This document shows, piece by piece, positions 1 through 12,310 of a stretch of DNA of 64,000 nt (position 1 is its first letter; every line of letters starts with the position of its first letter). The stretch is from Microcebus murinus (taxonomy: Eukaryota > Chordata > Mammalia > Primates > Cheirogaleidae), in NCBI RefSeq assembly GCF_040939455.1, contig NC_134136.1, forward strand, positions 100,862,014 to 100,926,013, in the 5' to 3' direction. The notes below the pieces were generated by a model. It saw only the letters and a list, made by a program, of their open reading frames with translations, was not told the DNA's origin and did no database searches. The position numbers and the translations under genes were made by a program.

Positions 1-560
1 GTGAAGTTAAGAAGAAATATATGCGACAAATGGTGCCATCAAATCCTCTTACTTGCAGAAGAAGTGTTTTTTATGTTATGAATATACATTTAATAGGTTG
101 TATCTGAGTGTGGGTAGGCCTGTGACTTGCTCCTAAATAATAAGTTATAGTAAAGGTGATGAGCGTCACTCAAATGATTACATTTTGGGGAAATTATTAG
201 GAACAAAATATCCTCTTAACTCAAAAATTCCTCTCTACAAAATACATGTCGAATAAGAAAAAACAATTCATACTTAGTAAGGAAAGACTCCTTGAAAAAG
301 GATTATTGCAAAGGAGGAAAGGTACTTTGGGAATAGGCTATATAATTGAGTGAGATTCATTCTGTCTTTGCTAATTCTTTAGTTAGCAGATTGTCTGTTA
401 TGTGCATCATATTCCAGTTTAATGATTATTTAATAATAAAACTTTTATTTTCTTATATATAATATTATAATGCTTACATCACATTGAATTTTATATAAGC
501 CTTGCGATCTTGGAAAACAGTGAAGATTAAGAAATCTCCCTTCCTCCACCCTCTGCCCCC
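1..560. other. AT-rich intergenic DNA with one old repeat copy
   Basis: No coding signal is visible. Bases about 85-180 are the reverse complement, with many mismatches, of about 2250-2345 (shared landmarks: 'catcacctttac' and 'agcaagtcac.ggcctaacc'). They are therefore two inverted copies of one interspersed repeat whose family I cannot name with confidence. The rest is unassigned. Confidence 0.4.
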
Positions 561-800
561 TTACTTTGTGTTCCAGCAGAAGAAGAACTTCTGGTAGAAC
601 ACACTCTTCCCCGCATGGCTTCCATGAGAATCATGGATGTTCCTCTTGTTTACTGGTAACAAGGTCAGACACAGATCCTCAATATTCCCTTTCTTTGCCT
701 TGTGCATGGTTAACTGAACTGCTTGTCTCTGCTAATCAATGTAAATAAAACGTTCCCTGACCAAACTTTGGTTCAGCTTCTCTTTTTCCTCCAGTCTCTG
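560..800 (+). repeat. possible old LTR fragment
   Basis: A pyrimidine-rich segment contains 'gtaaataaaacg', an AATAAA-type signal followed by a CT-rich tract, as in the R/U5 part of many ERV LTRs. Neither terminus nor a target duplication can be seen, so this is only a suggestion. Confidence 0.25.
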
Positions 801-939
801 AACTTTGTCCCAGCCTGACCTGAGCCAGAAAACAACCCTTCTTGAGAATAGCTTTGCCTCTATGTAAAAATTCTCTAATCAACTATCAAATCACACCACC
901 CTTTCATCCAGCTTCCTCACACACCTGGTTCTTTCTAGC

Positions 940-1130
940 CTTGTTCACTCTTGTCTATAAAAGAAAAAATCTTAATTGTGAGTATACGTGGTGTTTGCTC
1001 TTTTCATTCTTTAGATACTTCACTTAGGATAATGGTCTCCAGTTCCATCCAGATTGTTGCAAAAGGCATTAAATCATCCTTCTTCATGGCAGATAATATC
1101 TATAGTATATATACACATACCACACTTTTA
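940..1130 (-). mobile_element. L1 fragment, end of ORF2
   Basis: Read on the minus strand this matches the L1 ORF2 3' end/3' UTR. The plus strand shows the usual landmarks 'aatggtctccagttccatcc' and 'tgcaaaaggcatta'. It is probably the older L1 into which the next two L1 pieces inserted. Confidence 0.6.
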
Positions 1131-1139
1131 TTTATTTAT

Positions 1140-1790
1140 TTAAATAAACTTTTTGAAATAAATTTTATTTCAGGATATTATTGGGGTACAAACATTTTGG
1201 TTACAAGTAGTGACTTTGCCTCTCCCAGGCCAGGGCTAGAGGCATGCCCTTCCCCCATACACTGGGCACCACATCCATTAGTTGTGAGTTTACCTATGGC
1301 CTATGGCCCCATCTGACTGGCAACCAGTGAGTATTACTACCATGTGAGCACCTTACTGTTGATCATTTAGTACCAATTTGATGGCGAGTACATGTGGTGC
1401 TTATTTTTCCATTCTTGTGATACCTCACTTCGAAGGATGGGCTCAAACTCTATCCAGGATGATGTAAGAGGTGCTAGAACACCATTGTTTTTTTTGTGTG
1501 TGTGTAATTGAGTAGTATTCCATGGTATACATATAACACATTTTATTAATCCACTGATGCTTTGAAGGGCACTTGGGTTGTTTCTACATCCTTGCAGTAG
1601 TGAACTGTGCTGCCAGTAAACATTGGAGTGCAAATGTCTTTATTATAGAATGTCTTTTGTTCATTTGGGTAGATGCCTAGTAGTGGGATTGCTGGATCAA
1701 ATGGTGTTTCTATTTTTAGCTCTTTGAGGTATCTCCAAATTATTTTCCACAGGGTTGTACTAATTTGCAGCACACATGTGCATATAGGGA
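1140..1790 (-). mobile_element. 5'-truncated strepsirrhine-type L1, minus strand
   Basis: The left end is the L1 3' terminus in antisense ('tattggggtacaaac'). It is followed by the 3' UTR and then the ORF2 C-terminal coding region, whose minus-strand frames give recognisable but frame-broken L1 protein pieces at 1367-1633 and 1546-1773. The element is truncated near 1790. Confidence 0.75.
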
Positions 1791-1799
1791 AGTAAATCT

Positions 1800-1985
1800 C
1801 AATGGAAATTAAACAGGGGGTGGTGGAGAGGAAGGGATGAGGGAAACCTACCTAAGGGATACAATGAACACCATCTGGGTGATGGGCACACTTTTAGCCC
1901 TGACTCGAGAATTACAAAAGCAATCCATGTAACCAAAAACAATTGTGCCCCCGTAATACTTTGAAATAAACAAACAAAAAACGGT
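1800..1985 (+). mobile_element. L1 3' UTR fragment, plus strand
   Basis: The sequence ends with the lineage-typical L1 terminus ('tgtgcccccgtaatactttg') and an A-rich tail. It lies head to head with the preceding minus-strand L1, so the two share a truncation point near 1790-1800. Both carry 3' ends, so two insertions are more likely than one inverted element. Confidence 0.65.
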
Positions 1986-2139
1986 AAAAAAATCAGTTTA
2001 CCAAATACATCATTGAAAAAAAGGAAAAACTCTTTTTGCCTAAGTCTTGAAATACTTGCAGATCTTACAGTCACAGTGTTCTCTCTATTGCCATAGTCTC
2101 CAACTCCCTATTCCAAATGTCCCTTTCCTCCCTTGCTAT

Positions 2140-2420
2140 CATTATTTTTAAAGAAGAATCTGAATATTTTTCTGTGTGTGTGACATATTATGTGGAGAGG
2201 AAATTTTGAGTCAGCAGGATATTTTGTTTCTGATGATTTCCTCAAAACCCATAACATAATGTCATTATGGGAAGGCACACATCACCTTTACCATAACCTT
2301 TTACTTAGAAGCAAGTCACTGGCCTAACCATACCCAAACTAGGAGCACACAAAGCCATGGTCACCAGGAGGTGGAGCTCATGGGAGTCCCATGAGATTCT
2401 GTCAGGCACAGTTCATCCTC
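2140..2420 (+). repeat. old interspersed repeat, family not assigned
   Basis: It contains the mammalian repeat landmark 'agaagcaagtcact' followed by a purine-rich 'accaggaggtggagctcatgg' block. This matches the same family seen inverted at 85-180. I do not assign the family. Confidence 0.4.
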
Positions 2421-2749
2421 TGGACCCCAGTGTTTCATGTCCAGCTTTATGCAAAATACATTCACCCTCCTCCAACATCCCTCAGTTTTGACTCTATTAC
2501 AACATGAGCCCAAAATCTAAGTCTGTTTCTCTCAATCAGGTCCAACTACAGATGATGAGTCTCTAGGGTGGAGGGTAGTTCATTAAGCATACCAGTTGGA
2601 CCCAATTCATCTCTATTATAGACCTGTGAAACAAAGAGGGCAAGTCATCTGTCCTAATACATCCAGCGAACAATGGTGGCATACATGTAGGATAACATCT
2701 ATAAACACTTCACTTTATTTATCTCCACTTACTGAGCCCCAAAACTTTA

Positions 2750-3060
2750 CAACTGAATTCTTTACTATTTCCAAAGAAACACCTACTTGCTGCCATATTA
2801 TGTTGTTCCAGGTCATAAAATAAGATGGAAGATTTCCAAATTTGTTTTACAGAATGACATAGCTCCTACTCTTAAACCTGATACACAGCAACAAATGTAT
2901 AATTAAAGTGGTGATGCATATAATTATATTCAGAAGCTATTTATATATTCTTTTAAAATGAACATTTAGAAATTAACTGGAAAGAAAGAAAGGCAACTAT
3001 GAAAGAATGAATGAAAGAAAGAGAATGCTAGAAAGCCAGAGAGAGAGAGAGAGAGAAATT
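2750..3060 (+). repeat. paralogous copy of a MAGE-B 3'-flank segment
   Basis: It aligns by eye with 7400-7570 and 32040-32280, for example 'cctactcttaaacctgatacacagcaacaaatg' here against similar text there, and ends in a GA-rich run (3020-3056). In the other copies this segment lies just 3' of a MAGE-B coding exon. No MAGE coding remnant could be recognised to its right. Confidence 0.55.
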
Positions 3061-3559
3061 TTTTGCAACAAGAATAAATGTTGTGCTATTACCTTTGTAA
3101 TTAAAATATTTAAATACCTCTAACCACAAAAATAGTACCTGCGCATTATTCAGATAAAGTATCTGCTAGTTGATGCAGCAGACAAAACCTGCAACAGAAT
3201 GGATTGAAACCACAAAGGTTCATTTCTCATATACATAAAATGTGATGTAGGTAGGCAGAGGTCTCCACTGACAGGTGATCCAGGGATACAGGCTGTTTCC
3301 TACATGTAGCTCTACATATGAACATGGGCTCTTGAAGGCTGATATTTCAGTGGCAAGGGCAGTCACATGGTCCTTCCTAATTACAGGTGGACTGGGCAAC
3401 ATAGTTGCCCCATGAGCCCAGGAAGGGGAGCAAGACACTGTTTGGATGAGCCTGTGCAGTCTCTCCCATAAACTGTTACATAATAGGTGCTTGATACAAG
3501 AGCAACTATTAGAATTTATTATGAAAACAGCTATCTTTGTTTCTTTTTAAAATTTTTTA

Positions 3560-4900
3560 TTTTAAATGATTATGAGTACCTAATAGTTTTATATAATTAT
3601 ATGGTACATGAGATGTTTTGAGACTTTGAGAGATGAGGAAGAGAGCAAGAATGAGCCTCGTGATGCTGTGACTCTTGCAGATTCCTAATGATACCACTTT
3701 GGTGGACTTGGGTGACATAGGGGAGAATTCCCTGCATTACCAGGCAAAGTCTCTCACTCTCCTCCCTCACTCTCCAGGCTGGGATTCTGGAGCTGGGAGA
3801 CGAGTGATGTGGGCACTGCCTCATGGCCACCTCAGCTGGCACTGCACCAGGTCACACCTGAAGCTAGTCCAGTCTTCCCCAAAGCCTGTGGTGCCCACTT
3901 CCTGGCTACCTGTCATGTTGATTCAAGGCCCAGAGGCTGTTTATTCAGCAGGGGGTGAATCCTGCCAGGACAGGGTCCTTCCCTTTAAGGCGGCATCTTT
4001 CCTTCCATCACAGGATGTGTCTTGAAATACTCTCCAGGAACTAAGGCCTGGAATCAGGGGCTTAGGAGTCCGCTTGGTACTTTATTTTCCCATGACTGAT
4101 CTGGTACCCAAGCTACAAGACAACATCCTTTTTACTCTCATTTCCCTTTCCCAAGGTGGAAAGGAGCTGCACTGCCTGGAGTTGGGGTAGGGGTGACACT
4201 GGCACTCCCTTGGCCATTGCTATGGTGAATCACTGAGTCACATGCACCCAAAGTCCACTGGCCCTGAGCCAGCACAGCAATAGGAACTGCCCATTGACTT
4301 CAGACTTTGTGGCCTGTTGGCCTTTCAAATTTATTCCAGGTTCCGGACTGCTTTTGTCAGCTGGTGGAGGAGATAGCCAGAACTCAGGTTTCTACCACTG
4401 GGGCAGAGGATTGTCCTTTGGCTTGGCTGGTCTAAATACCCCCACTGTGGGCACTGGCAGAGTTCTCCCCTCTGCTGTGTTCTCCTATGACCGGGCAGCC
4501 CTGAGTTCCAATGCAAAGTCCCACAGTCACTTCATTGTCCCTCTCCTGGGCACACAGATTCTCTCTTGACCTTGTGGTGGCGCAGCCTTGCTGGAAGATA
4601 TGGGAGGTGTGCAGTAGGCAAGGCAAGACTGTCTTTCCTGCCCTCTTCAGTGCCTGCTCCCCTGATATTAATATAATGTTAAAATCAGGTACTGTGATTG
4701 CTCTCCTGATATTTGGTTCTTCGGAAGGTGCTTTCCTGCATGGATAATAACTGAATTTGGTCTTCCTGTGGAGGGACAATTGCTGGAGGGTTCTATTTGG
4801 ACATCTTTCCCTGCCCACTACAACCCTCTTCATTTCTTGGTGGAGTTTGTAAGGAGGCAAATTTGTCTTGCAGTTCTTCGACATCTTTGTTAGTCTCCTA
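3560..4900. other. GC-richer unassigned block, perhaps L1 5' UTR
   Basis: Composition changes abruptly from AT-rich to balanced. Open frames occur on both strands (3675-4025 +, 4432-4884 -) but look random. The second half resembles the GC-rich untranslated head of an old primate L1, though I cannot confirm this. No gene is called. Confidence 0.3.
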
Positions 4901-5780
4901 TATCACAGGTACTTTCAAATAAAGGATCTCATTTAATTTTCAAAGGGCCTTAGAGAATCTCAGCAGAGAGAGTTCAGTTTTTTCACTCAGGAGCACCTTT
5001 CTGCATGGACCCCAGTGCACTGAACATCAGTGGGATGATAAAGTGCTTTTTTCTATTTGTGCATAGCCACAATCTTAATTTAAGAATTCTGGAAACCTAC
5101 AAATGACTGAATGTGCATTTACAGGTGCTGTTACTCAGAAGGAAAAATCAAAATTTTCCTCTGGGGCAAGTATTGACATAAGAAGCAGCAGAAGGATGGT
5201 GAATTTTTTTTAAATTTGCTGTTTTAACACAGCATGTCTGCCAAGAAGCCATTTTTCCCTTCTTAGAAGTACTCTGGGGATGGGAATTGAGGAATTTGGG
5301 CTCAGTGGATGTTTATTGTGATTTCTGTGGTCTTTGGTCATCTCAAACTAATGAGGGTGGCCTTGGTTTTTGACCATCTAGGTAAACTCAGCAATTGGCA
5401 TATTTGTTCAGGGGCCAGTCTCAAATAACATACTCCCATGGTAATCAGATACCTCAACTTCACTGTCAGCAGTTCCACCAAGAAGGATGGGACCTCCAAG
5501 GGACATTTTCAAGGAGCTGAATGCTTTAAGTTGAGGGTCGGTCAAGTGATTCTGGGGTGTCTGTATCACAGAAAGCAAGGGTACGGGCTTTAGAGAAGTC
5601 AGTGAAGCCCTGGTTACCAGATGAAGTGCCAGTTTGGACATGAAGACACATCCGGGAGTACCCAGGGGAAAGGTGCTGTAATGAGAGAAGGTGCTGGTGC
5701 AAGACTCATGTGCCAACACTTGGGGAGAGTTCACTCTCAAGGAAACTGGGGGCTAGCAACAGGAGGGTACTCAGAAAATG
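4900..5780. other. intergenic DNA, nothing recognised
   Basis: Mixed-composition sequence without a convincing coding frame or a repeat that I can name. The short open frames are not conserved-looking. Confidence 0.3.
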
Positions 5781-6770
5781 AAGCCTACAATCCCCAACTG
5801 ATGCTCTCTTCTCATATTCATCTTCCTTCTTTAGGTCTGTTTTTAGTACATTAGCTAGAGGATCCTTTCTTTTTAATCCTCTGTAATACATTTTGCAGTA
5901 GTGAGAATAATAGTGAATTAAAAGACAAAAAACCTGCTTCAGGTTAGGAGTGGAAAGGTGTGGGCTCTATAAAAATTGTGTCTAGATTAGACCAGGGTTC
6001 TAGACTCAGCTTTGTCACTTATCAGCCATGTGAACTTAAGAAAATTACGAGTTCTGCAAACATGTCTGATAAACTCAATCTTGCAGGACTGTTGGAATCT
6101 ATGTAATTAATATGAAACACTTAGCAGAGTGATGGAAAATATTGGGTCTTTAACTAATGGCAATTATCCTATAATTATTTTTACCACAGATGATATCACC
6201 CTCCCCTCTAGGGAGATTAATTTTTATTAATTAAGGAGAATATGTAGCTTTCTAGGAAAATTAATACCAAAGTAGACTATAATGTTGTTTAGCAAGTAAA
6301 ACTAAATAAAGTTTACCCATTTGAGGATGTTACTAAATTTGCATGTGGGGGGTGTTCTCCAGTCGGATGCAACCAAAGGTCCTCCGATTTGTGTCAAGGA
6401 CCAGACTTCCCTCCCAGGTGGCTTTCTATCCAAACTACCCATTTTCATTCACTTCGTCATCATCAAATACGGAGCTCTCCCTTATAGTCTGCTAAATCAT
6501 ACTCAAGATAACTTAATTAAAATGCTTTTTTAAGGCATTGGGATCTGGATCTCTCACTTCAGGGCCAACAGAGCCAACACAGCAGCTTTTTGGCATTCCA
6601 CTTCGAGGAAGTTTCACCCTTATTTCCCAGAAATTCCCTGGAGACTCTATGCATAAAACAATTACATTTTTCTATGTGTTCAACTGAATGCGAACAAGAG
6701 CACAGGATACCATCCATGTCTGCCCCGGGAGGAGGTTTTCCTCTGGTTTATTGATGATACCGTAGTAACT
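5780..6770 (+). repeat. MAGE-B unit distal 3' flank, copy 1 (contains MIR)
   Basis: This stretch is paralogous to 32640-33630. Shared anchors include 'tcatattcatcttcc..tttaggtctg', 'gtgaattaaaagacaaaa', 'actcaaga.aacttaattaaaatgc' and 'gcacaggatacc'. A MIR SINE (about 5940-6160) lies inside both copies, so it predates the duplication. The segment lies distal to the MAGEB18 3' end. Confidence 0.6.
5940..6160 (+). mobile_element. MIR SINE
   Basis: It has the typical MIR order: 'gtgtgggctct', 'gactcagctttgtcact', then 'gtgaacttaagaaaatta'. It is heavily diverged, and a second copy sits at 32800-33010 in the paralogous flank. Confidence 0.6.
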
Positions 6771-7580
6771 CTTAAGAGCAAGTTTTCACTCTAGGGTTTT
6801 GTCTTTCAACACTGACACACACACCCTGAGTGTCTGGCCTTTGTTCACCAGTTCCATAGCTTCATCTGGTCCACCACCCACTTTAACTTGAAATTATGTC
6901 TTGCTAAGGGACTCATTGTTTCCAGAAGGCTCAAAGGGCCTTTCCTCAGGAAATTTGCACTTTATTGTTTTCAGCCAGACCCTCCCATGCACTTTCCTCA
7001 AACCCCTGTCTACCTCCTTAGTCCTTCATCTTACTTGTCCTTTAGGTTTTAGAATTATTTCACCATTTTCCCTGTATGATTACTGCTCCTTGACTATAAA
7101 AGTCTAAGCATGGGTGGCTGTTTGGTATCCTAGTTTCCCCATATCTAACAAAATGACTTTCAAAAAGCATGCACAATTAATATTTGGGGAATAAATGACC
7201 CAGTCAGCATAAATTTTAATTCATAAACACTTTATTTTTTCCTAAATTCATTAATAAGTTAAGCCAATCCAGGTAGGAATATTTTATTTTTATAGAACAG
7301 ACTAAAAAGGGTGAAGGAAACCAAGAAATGAACACATATAACATTTTTCTCCTCTAGTTTTTTGATACTACCAATTTTGCTGCTAAATTCTTTCACATTT
7401 TTAAGAAAATGCCTCTTCTAATGTCACGTGTTATGTTCTGATTCACCAAATATGAAAGAAGGTTTCCCACTTGTTTAACAAAATAACAAAACTCCTACTC
7501 TTAAACGGCAGAAAAAGAAAAAAAAATGTGTAACCAATGTCATTAATTTAGATTCTGAACTTACTGGAACCTTAAGTTAT
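6770..7580. other. 3' flank of MAGEB18, AT-rich
   Basis: No gene is seen. Bases 7140-7560 align with 31800-32180 and with 34370-34690, supporting the duplicated-unit layout. The segment includes possible distal 3' UTR of MAGEB18, but no poly(A) site can be fixed. Confidence 0.4.
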
Positions 7581-7585
7581 AAGAA

Positions 7586-7910
7586 ACAACATTTGAAATA
7601 TAACAGAAAAGGAAGAAACAGAAAGCTAAACCTCAAAGTTATCCATATAGAACAAGAACACAAAGATGATATATACTGTGTTTCCTGCAGGGCCACCCAG
7701 GCCATTCACTACTTTGAATATTGATGGCCCTTTTCTTCCACAAAGAAAATAATCTTCAGACTTCAACATTTGAAATGTATCCTAGAAGAGAAAAAAAAAA
7801 AAGAAAGGTAAAACTCCAGTTACCAATATACAACAGGAACACAAAGATGACATACACTCATTCCCTCCCTCCCCAGAATGGCCCTCCACTATTAGAATGT
7901 TTACAGACCT
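7586..7910. repeat. imperfect tandem duplication in the MAGEB18 3' UTR
   Basis: Two units of roughly 180 bp each start with 'caacatttgaaat' (7587 and 7768), continue into an A/G-rich run, then 'gttatccatatagaacaagaacacaaagatga' versus 'gttaccaatatacaacaggaacacaaagatga', and end with a 'ggcc..cactac/t' block. The second unit ends about 35 bp from the MAGEB18 stop codon. Confidence 0.65.
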
Positions 7911-7944
7911 TTTCAACTAAAGCCTGAAGAAACAGCCTCAGATT

Positions 7945-8982
7945 TCACTTAGCACGGGAGAAGCTGCTGGGCGTGGTCCTGGAGCGTGCATTGGCCATGG
8001 CAGCGGTACGAGCCCTGGCTGCAGCTCTGGCTCGGGCTCTCTCTTCCTCATCTCTCAAGGCCTCTTCATACCAGGATGGGAAGGCACTCGGGACGGTATT
8101 ATGGATCTTGGCTAAAAACTCCAGGACCCTCATCTTGCTTGTTTCAGCGTGAGCTCTTGGACCCCACAGGAACTCATAGCATGGGGGATCACTATTGGGC
8201 ACCTGCTGGCACTCCAGGTACTTTAGCTGCACCAAATCTTCGGTGATGACCTTCCTGGGGTCGCCATAGATGAAATGCTTCCTATCAGCATATACACCCA
8301 TCACATTCAGCACTGCCCAGATCTCTTCTTCGGGGGCACAGTTGCCTTGCATGAAGATCACACCCAGCGCAATCATCAGGAGGCCGGTCTTGGAGGCCAT
8401 GTTCTCTTCATCACTCACTGCTGCATCAAGGCTGAGGTCTAGTTTGCTCACAAAAGCATAGCAGTGTCTGATGGGATCGATTTCCTTCAAGTCAACACCA
8501 AAGGCCAGCTCCATGTGCTCAGAGGCTCTTCTGAGGATCTCATTGAAGTGACACTTGTAGTTCTTGGTAACAAACTTCAGCATCTCTGCTTTTGTAATCG
8601 GCTCTTTGTTTTGATACTTCTGCATCAGGAACTGCACCAACACAACCACTTTCTTGTTTAAAGGATCTTTGTAGAAGTTTTCAATTCCCCTTGGGAGATC
8701 AAGGCTTTTGTCATCTTGGCTGTTGTCACCTTCATTTGAATCAGTGCACGGAACAGCTGCAGTAGTATTGGTGGTGGATGAGGTTCCCTGAAGGACCTTC
8801 GGAATTGTAGGCATTTCAGAAGCAGGCAAATTCTCAGAGCTGCCTCCAGAGAGAACACAGGCAGGAGAGGGGGACTCTCCCTCTGCTGCAGTGGCCTGAG
8901 CACCTCCCAGGTCCCGGTTCTCACCACGGGCCTGGCGGCGCTTCTCACGAGCACGGAGCTTACTCTTTTGACCACGAGGCAT
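7945..8982 (-). CDS. MAGEB18: MAGE family member B18
   Basis: An uninterrupted 345-residue frame in one exon encodes a type I (cancer/testis) MAGE protein. This family binds RING E3 ubiquitin ligases through the MAGE homology domain; expression is typically germline. The N-terminus [16 protein letters not shown] is the MAGE-B signature. A Ser/Thr-rich linker spans about 35-100 and the MAGE homology domain about 108-310, with EPITKAEML at 127-135 and [10 protein letters not shown] at 271-280. An Arg/Ala-rich basic tail covers 315-345. I chose the ATG at 8982 rather than an in-frame ATG 24 bases upstream, because MPRGQ is the conserved start. Length and linker text fit MAGEB18 (human about 343 residues, from memory) better than other MAGE-Bs. 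No breaks are seen. Confidence 0.9.
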   Translation of the reverse strand: MPRGQKSKLRAREKRRQARGENRDLGGAQATAAEGESPSPACVLSGGSSENLPASEMPTIPKVLQGTSSTTNTTAAVPCTDSNEGDNSQDDKSLDLPRGIENFYKDPLNKKVVVLVQFLMQKYQNKEPITKAEMLKFVTKNYKCHFNEILRRASEHMELAFGVDLKEIDPIRHCYAFVSKLDLSLDAAVSDEENMASKTGLLMIALGVIFMQGNCAPEEEIWAVLNVMGVYADRKHFIYGDPRKVITEDLVQLKYLECQQVPNSDPPCYEFLWGPRAHAETSKMRVLEFLAKIHNTVPSAFPSWYEEALRDEEERARARAAARARTAAMANARSRTTPSSFSRAK

Positions 8983-9044
8983 GATTACCCTGGTCGGGGA
9001 CAGCAAGCAGTAACGTAGGCAGCTGGGTTGATGAAGAGGTCACC
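8983..9044 (-). other. MAGEB18: 5' UTR part of the MAGEB18 coding exon
   Basis: On the minus strand a pyrimidine-rich tract ends in 'catcttctag|G', giving a good splice acceptor. The exon would start at 9044, 62 bases before the ATG at 8982. The paralog has an acceptor at the matching place (exon start 35826, 60 bases before its ATG). This is a prediction from sequence; no transcript was seen. Confidence 0.6.
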
Positions 9045-9259
9045 CTAGAAGATGGAGGAGGAGATATTGTACACAGCCCTGGTAGAGAGATTCTACCTTG
9101 GCTCTAAGAATGGCTGCCTCTGTTGGTTCTCCTGAGGGCACTGCTTTGGGAAGTCACAAGGCACGGGTGAGGTGGGACTCTGTTCTGAGGTAGCTTGTCA
9201 CATCAGTTCTAACTCAGAATATTAATTTTACTGCCCAACAGTCCTGTGGCTCCTCCCTC

Positions 9260-9640
9260 TGCTAACCTGAGCCTGTCCCGTTGAGATCATGGCTTCCCAC
9301 CCATCCCACAGATGCCCAGAGGAAACAAAAGGACGCCAGTGGCCTTAGGCCTCACAGCTGGGCGTCGGTCCGCCGAGGGCTGGGAGTGGGAACAGGGCCG
9401 GGCGGAGCAGGGAGGATCTCTGCGGGGCCGCCTCTGTTCTGGGAGAAGCCTGTCCCCGAAGGTCTAGCAAAGGGTACTCACCTTGACACCTGCCCGTTCC
9501 TGGGATTTCTTGCTCCGGCCACACCTCTCAGATGAAGGCCTCACCCCCAACAGTCTCCTGAGGCGGAAGTCAGAAGAGGCTACTTCCGGCCACGCCCACA
9601 AGCTGCCCCCCACCCCCACCCCCAGGACAACAGCAGAAGC
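9260..9640 (-). promoter_or_regulatory. MAGEB18: candidate MAGEB18 promoter and untranslated first exon
   Basis: A GC- and CpG-richer island in AT-rich surroundings. Two ETS-type cores (CGGAAG/CTTCCGG) lie at about 9560-9592, and ETS sites together with CpG methylation are the known control of MAGE promoters. On the minus strand a donor 'gtgtcaag|gtgag' puts the last exon base at 9482. Splicing 9482 to 9044 would give a short untranslated first exon before the coding exon. The transcription start is not defined. Confidence 0.55.
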
Positions 9641-10030
9641 AGAACTCTAGCAGTTCTCTGTTTGGGGGACAGAAGGTTTGTTGAGAACTCACATAGGGTC
9701 CTTTCTTTGTCTTTTCGCAGGCGATGAGACTTCTCTCTCTGCTGAACTACTCAGTCAGCAAAGACCAAGGATTTCATTTCCCTGAGAGTCCAGAGTAGGG
9801 AGTAAGGTGGATCCTGAGCCCAGAAGCCATGCCCGTGACCTCCCAATATTGACAGTAGGATGGAGCTCTGCAGGGTCCCCATTGTTGGGTAAATAGTGCC
9901 CTCAGAATCCTCACTCAGTGCCTTTCTTTGACTCCTTGTAGGTGCTGGGCTACCTCCTCTCTGCTAACTTGAGGGCAACCCATCAGGTAAGGCATTAATT
10001 CTCTAAATATGGAGAATTGACATCTATACA
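9640..10030. other. upstream flank of MAGEB18, no gene
   Basis: Moderate GC content. It contains weakly MAGE-promoter-like text but no further exon that I can support. Confidence 0.3.
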
Positions 10031-10990
10031 ATTTTGTGTTCACCATGAATAAACATAGCATATTGCTCCCTTTGGAACAGATTTTATGTAAGTCTATCAG
10101 AAAATTTTTATGTTTATTTCAATAAAGTTTGTGTATATTTTCATTAAGACTCTTTGAAGGTATATTTTGGATGTTGCTGCTCTTTTGAATGGGATATTTT
10201 CCATTACATTTTCTCATTAATACTTTTTTGTGTGATTAGATTCCTGATTTTACTGTAGTGATCTTCTGCACCACACTTTTGAATTTCCTTATACATTTGA
10301 ACTTTTTGTGTGCTGATGTTTGTAGAATTTTTAATTAGATGATCATATTACCTCTTTATTTTCATTTTTCATAACTTTTCTTTGGTATTCTTGTATATAC
10401 TGGCGGTGCCACCCAGTTCAAGTTTGACCAGTAGAGTTGCCATTATACCACTGTGTCTTTTTCTGGACTATCAGGAATGCTGCTAACATTCCATATTTAT
10501 GTATGTTTGCTGTTGATTTTATGATATGGAAATTCCATTTTAATGAAGTTTGCTAACATTTCTTAACATGAACTGGTGTTGAATCATTACCAAAGGCTTG
10601 TCCTTTATCCCTACACGTGATCAGATGCTTTCTCTTCTCTGTTACCATAGTGGATTCCAATTCACATTTTTTCTAATGTAATTTGATCTTTACATTTCTT
10701 AGACATAGCCCATTTCCCAGTTGCTTCAGTGCTGTATTATTCACTGCTGTATTAAATATGCTATAAATTTGTTTAGAATATTTGTCTGTGTATGAGTGAA
10801 CTTGGCTCAAATGTTCTTTTCTTGGAGCATCCTTATCTAGTTTTTTATCAATGACAGCTAGCCTGTTAAAGTGATCAAGTATTTTCATATCTTCTTTTCT
10901 GGTTTGTAAGACTTTTCTTAATGTGTTGATGAGTTTTTCCTTCAGCATTTGGTGTAATGGGCTTCCAAACCTGGCTGGTCTTGGAAGACT
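10030..10990 (-). mobile_element. ancient L1/HAL1-like fragment, minus strand
   Basis: The T-rich plus strand shows order and phrases typical of antisense L1 ORF2 ('tttaatgaagtttgctaacattt', 'gttggattccaattcac'-like). It is very diverged, and the minus-strand frame at 10673-10948 is a short remnant. The boundaries are approximate. Confidence 0.4.
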
Positions 10991-12310
10991 TTGTGGGTGC
11001 CCAGGGCTGGACTACAGTTTCAGTTAGTATGGTGTAATTAAAGTTTTCTATTTCTTTATCAGCATACTACTAATTTATATTTTTGTTAAAATTGTTCTAT
11101 TTTACTTGAGCTTTTAAATTTAAGGGCATAATATTTATAATAAAGTCATTTTATTATGTAAATTCTCAAGCATATAAACATTACAGAGTATAGAATAATA
11201 ACCCAATGTGCTTGACACTGAGCACGATAATCTTCAGTAGTTATAGGGAGAACCTTGTTCATATTAAGGTTTATTTATTTATTCATCTGTTCGTTGGAAT
11301 GACCACTGCAGAGGTGATGCTATGCACTTCCATTAGGAGATGCATAGTGTGGGTTGTTACCTTTGTGGTGATGTTGCAGTCACACTCAGGATCATCACCC
11401 TCACCCATTAATCTATTAAGGGCTGCAGAATTGTAATTCTCAAATTCTATCATAACTTTAGAGATTATTGGCTAAAATGTATCTATCAGGAGAATAATTT
11501 GTTAACGTCCATTTGGTTTTCTGACAATTGGCTCATTTTACTGCCCAGAAAGATAACAAAAACTAAATCTCCCTTTCTCTCAATAATATCAGAAAACTCT
11601 TTATTCCAAAATTTTAAAATATATATTTTTATAATTTTCACTAACAAAAAATCTTGCTTAAGAATGATACAAGTTAATAACTGATCAAATAATTTAACTA
11701 TTATTAAAGATTATTAATGAAAAGTTTGGAATAATCATTGTTCAGGCCCTAGTCTTTGTAACATGATATATTACTTGTGCCTACAGATAGTTATAATTTT
11801 AGAAAACATAGATATTTTACTGTGAATTTAAAGCTACATTTATTTGAAGGAATTTAGTTTCTATGTTTTTCTTCTACATAGCAAAGCAGTCAATGTGCCA
11901 GTTGGGTTTTATTATTATCTTTATAAATTCTAATGTGAATATGTTAAGCGATATGAGTGCTGTTATTATCTTAGTTTGTATGCATGTAGACCTAAAAGAT
12001 GAATTAGAGCACTCTTCCTTCTGGATTCACAAACTTATTCAAAATAGGGTTGTTCCAGTGGACTTTATATCAAGATTTTTTCATTAATGTGTGACTACAA
12101 AAATATTCATTTGTTTGAAGTATTATGCTAATATGTAGTCTCAATTTATAAAGGAAATTTTCCAACCTCTCAACTTACTTGTTAGTAAATTAAATATTTA
12201 GATTTTTCACTGAATATTTACTTATTGAGCTTGTAACCTTTGGAACACACCTGGTAATGTAAAATTTTGTAGATCAAAGGCATTCCACTGTGGGTAAGGA
12301 GTTTTAGGTT
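10990..12310. other. AT-rich intergenic DNA
   Basis: Nothing was recognised. The short open frames have no family features. Confidence 0.3.

Noticed and set aside
8983..9006. Eight-residue N-terminal extension of MAGEB18
   Set aside because: The conserved MAGE-B start MPRGQ lies downstream; the extension has no counterpart in the paralog.
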